64,000 nt of DNA from Myxococcaceae bacterium (GTDB lineage: Bacteria; Myxococcota; Myxococcia; Myxococcales; Myxococcaceae): positions 38,671-102,670 of the forward strand of contig JADGHL010000004.1 in the NCBI GenBank assembly GCA_019686135.1. The letters run 5' to 3'. This document shows, piece by piece, positions 62,152 to 64,000 of this stretch (its first letter is position 1; each line of letters begins with the position of its first letter). The translations under genes were made by a program, and so were the position numbers. Under the pieces are notes generated by a model that did not search any database, was not told the origin of the DNA, and saw only the letters and a list, made by a program, of their open reading frames with translations.

Positions 62152-62931
62152 CTACCGGCGCGCGAGCATGAAGATGCGGCGGAACGGGAACAGCGTACGT
62201 CCGTCCGGGCGGCGGGGGTAGGCGGCGCGCAGGCGCTGCTTGTACTCGGTGAGGAACGCCTCGAGCGCCTCGCCTTCGAGCGCGGCGTAGACCGGCAACA
62301 GCGCCGTGCCGCGGGTCCACTCGAACACCGGGTCCTCGCCCTCTAGCACATGGAGGTACTCGGTCTCCCAGATCTCCACCTCGCGCGCGTGGGCGGCGAG
62401 GACGTCGTAGTAGGCCTGCGGCGAGAGGACGGGCTCGTGCCGGAGCTCGATGCGCCCCTTGAAGCGCGAGCTCATCGCCAGCTCACGCATCACGGCGTGC
62501 GAGGGCGCGTCGAAGTTCCGCGGCATCTGCGCGGCGAACACGCCCGCGTCTTCGACGAAGGAGAGCAGCCGCGTGAAGAGCTCGGCGTGTGACGGCAGCC
62601 ACTGGTACGCCGCGTTGGAGAAGAGCACCTGCACGCGCTCCAGCGGGGCCCAGGTGGCGATGTCCCCGCGCTCATAGCGCGCGCGTGCGCCGGGCTGTTG
62701 CCGCGCGCGGGCCAGCATCTCCTCGGACGAGTCAACGCCCAGCACCTCCGCGGAAGGGAAGCGGGAGGCGAGCAGCTCGGTGAGCTCGCCGGTGCCGCAG
62801 CCGAGATCGACGACGCGCTCGGCGGCGATCTCCGGGAGGCGGGCGATCAGATCGAGGCCCGGCTGGAGCCGCTGCCGCGCGAACTTCGAGTACTGCCCGG
62901 GGTTCCAGAGCATGAACCGGTTGGACCACAT
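62152..62931 (-). CDS. tam: Trans-aconitate 2-methyltransferase
   Basis: 259 residues. The SAM-dependent methyltransferase detoxifies trans-aconitate, an aconitase inhibitor. It follows E. coli Tam along its length: WNPGQY at the start, VVDLGCGTGELTELL (SAM motif I), LGVDSSEEML, LFSNAAYQWLPSHAELF, FAAQMPRNFDAPSHAVMREL, and IFMLARR at the end. ATG 62931 is taken; ATG 62913 fits the E. coli start equally well. Neither has a Shine-Dalgarno. Confidence 0.88.
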   Translation of the reverse strand: MWSNRFMLWNPGQYSKFARQRLQPGLDLIARLPEIAAERVVDLGCGTGELTELLASRFPSAEVLGVDSSEEMLARARQQPGARARYERGDIATWAPLERVQVLFSNAAYQWLPSHAELFTRLLSFVEDAGVFAAQMPRNFDAPSHAVMRELAMSSRFKGRIELRHEPVLSPQAYYDVLAAHAREVEIWETEYLHVLEGEDPVFEWTRGTALLPVYAALEGEALEAFLTEYKQRLRAAYPRRPDGRTLFPFRRIFMLARR

Positions 62932-62987
62932 TCCGGTGCGTGACGCACGGGGCGCGTGGCGCGAATTTCTCACACCGGGCGTTGGGC

Positions 62988-63749
62988 TCAGGTCTTGAGC
63001 TTGTATCCCCGCCTCAGCCACCGCGCGGCCACGCCGGTGGCGATGGCGCCGACCCCGCCGAGCATCGCCACGCCGATCCACGGCGAGAAGTCGCCGCCGC
63101 CGAGCATCCCGTACCGGAGCGCGTCGACCATGTAGACGATGGGGTTGAAGAGGCTGACGTCCCGCCACGGCCGGGGCAGCCGGTCGACGGAATAGAAGAC
63201 ACCGCCGAGGAAGGTGAGCGGCAGCATCACGAACGTCGGAAAGAAGTTCACCTGTTCGAACTTCTCCGCCCAGATCGCGCTCAACATCCCCAGCACGCCG
63301 AAGTTGTACGAGATGAGCAGAAGCACCAGCGCCACGAGCGGTGCGTGCGCGACGTGGACGCCGGTGAAGAACATCGCCACGCCCCAGGTGCACAGCCCCA
63401 CGATGAGGCCGCGCGTCATCGCTCCGCTGATGAAGCCGAAGAGCAGCTCCACCGCTCCCAGCGGCGCGACCAGCATGTCCACCACCGTGCCCTGGATCTT
63501 GGTGATGAACAGCGACGAGCTGGAGTTGAGGAACGCGTTGTTGGCGATGCCGAGGAACACCAGCCCGGGGACGATGAACTCGATGTACGGCACGCCGTGG
63601 ACGTCCTTCACCCGCGTGCCGATCGAATACCCGAACACCACGAAGTACAGGGTCGTGGAGATCAGCGGAGAGAGGATCGTCTGACCCGGGACGCGCAAGA
63701 AGCGGCGGACCTCCTTCAGGAACAGGGTCCGCATGCCGACGGTGTTCAT
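62988..63749 (-). CDS. ABC-2 type transporter permease
   Basis: 253 residues, six membrane helices, in the style of YadH-like exporters: KEVRRFLRVPGQTILSPLISTTLYFVVFG at the start, GVPYIEFIVPGLVFLGI, the GAMTRGLIVGLC helix, and FLGGVFYSVDRLPRPWRDVSLFNPIVYMVDALRYG, the ABC-2 signature. It needs an ATPase subunit, which is not next to it: tam follows, and upstream is a divergent gene. TATGAA (minus strand, 63759-63764) lies 9 nt before the ATG. Confidence 0.9.
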   Translation of the reverse strand: MNTVGMRTLFLKEVRRFLRVPGQTILSPLISTTLYFVVFGYSIGTRVKDVHGVPYIEFIVPGLVFLGIANNAFLNSSSSLFITKIQGTVVDMLVAPLGAVELLFGFISGAMTRGLIVGLCTWGVAMFFTGVHVAHAPLVALVLLLISYNFGVLGMLSAIWAEKFEQVNFFPTFVMLPLTFLGGVFYSVDRLPRPWRDVSLFNPIVYMVDALRYGMLGGGDFSPWIGVAMLGGVGAIATGVAARWLRRGYKLKT

Positions 63750-63852
63750 CCGCGGCGCTTCATAATCGCCACGCGCGCGTTGCGCGACCACGCAAATGCG
63801 CCGGGCACTCCGGGGAGACCTGACGCGCGCGATTGCCTGCGACACATCCCAC

Positions 63853-64000
63853 ATGGAGCAGGACACACCGACCGAGGCCATTCGCCGGTATCACGAATTG
63901 CTCCAGCGAATGACGCCAGCTCAGAGGTCCCGTGCAGCCTCCGAGCTCACCTCGTCGGTTCGCAAGCTGGCCCTCATCGGCCTCCGGAGCCGCTACCCAG
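63853..64000 (+). CDS. N-terminus of an unidentified protein (cut by window edge)
   Basis: ATG 63853 opens a frame that runs off the right edge after 49 codons: TPTEAIRRYHELLQRMTPAQ, then RAASELTSSVRKLALIGLRS. This looks like the small soluble proteins often found beside nucleotidyltransferase-type genes, which share an MTPAxR then VRxLAxxGIRxRxP pattern. It is divergent from the ABC permease across 103 nt. Confidence 0.55.
   Translation, partial: MEQDTPTEAIRRYHELLQRMTPAQRSRAASELTSSVRKLALIGLRSRYP

Overview
This is 64 kb of high-GC DNA with almost back-to-back genes, and it looks like chromosome of a myxobacterium (Myxococcota, most like the Cystobacterineae). Supporting marks are two members of the Myxococcus/Stigmatella paralogous family DUF2378 (TIGR02265), a MYXO-CTERM-like tail, MopE-type repeats of the form CDGxDNDCDG, two Ser/Thr kinases of the myxobacterial type, many secreted lipoproteins, PEGA domains, and a sigma-54 activator with an N-terminal PilZ domain. 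I see no rRNA, tRNA, CRISPR array, insertion sequence or phage.

Layout. 0.1-3.7 kb: hypothetical genes, DoxX, and a small envelope operon (DUF883-like, holin-like, YtxH-like proteins). 3.8-8.7 kb: lipoprotein maturation and ion transport (two tandem lspA genes, a CLC channel, lgt). 8.8-14.9 kb: TSUP/DUF1634 exporter, a KdsC-like phosphatase, lipoproteins and hemL. 14.9-16.2 kb: a wrecked FAD oxidoreductase fused to the tail of a nucleotide cyclase. 16.3-23.4 kb: NlpC/P60 lipoprotein, Ser/Thr kinase, and three MopE-motif secreted proteins in one run. 23.5-26.2 kb: an F0-only ATP synthase operon (atpZ-atpI-atpB-atpE-atpF) without F1 genes. 26.3-33.9 kb: ychF, a candidate selenocysteine rhodanese (TGA at 28267-28269), its cysteine paralogue, pdxA and three parvulin-type chaperones. 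34-44.9 kb: secreted proteins, GIY-YIG, response regulators, small membrane proteins, queE, GH15, MFS. 45-49 kb: hybrid histidine kinase and a PilZ/sigma-54 regulator. 49.2-53.7 kb: a FabH-like synthase with two DUF2378 genes and a peptidoglycan-binding/EEP nuclease fusion. 53.7-64 kb: a TPR/PEGA/TonB-receptor fusion, aldo-keto reductase, Ser/Thr kinase, MFS, two frameshifted secreted genes, tam, an ABC-2 permease and a cut-off gene.

The outstanding observation is at 27982-28389. A periplasmic rhodanese-like lipoprotein gene has an in-frame TGA exactly where its neighbour paralogue (29389-29808) has Cys. The frame stays homologous after the TGA. An 8-bp hairpin with a GGUCG loop begins 14 nt after the TGA, as expected of a bacterial SECIS. 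The downstream gene starts by a GTGA overlap with the distal stop.

Genome-wide habits visible here: genes inside operons start by ATGA/GTGA overlaps or behind Shine-Dalgarno sequences, whereas many first genes have no Shine-Dalgarno but carry a TANNNN hexamer 6-11 nt before the start codon, suggesting leaderless mRNAs. Three loci carry single-base (-1) frame breaks, so either gene decay or assembly indels must be considered there.
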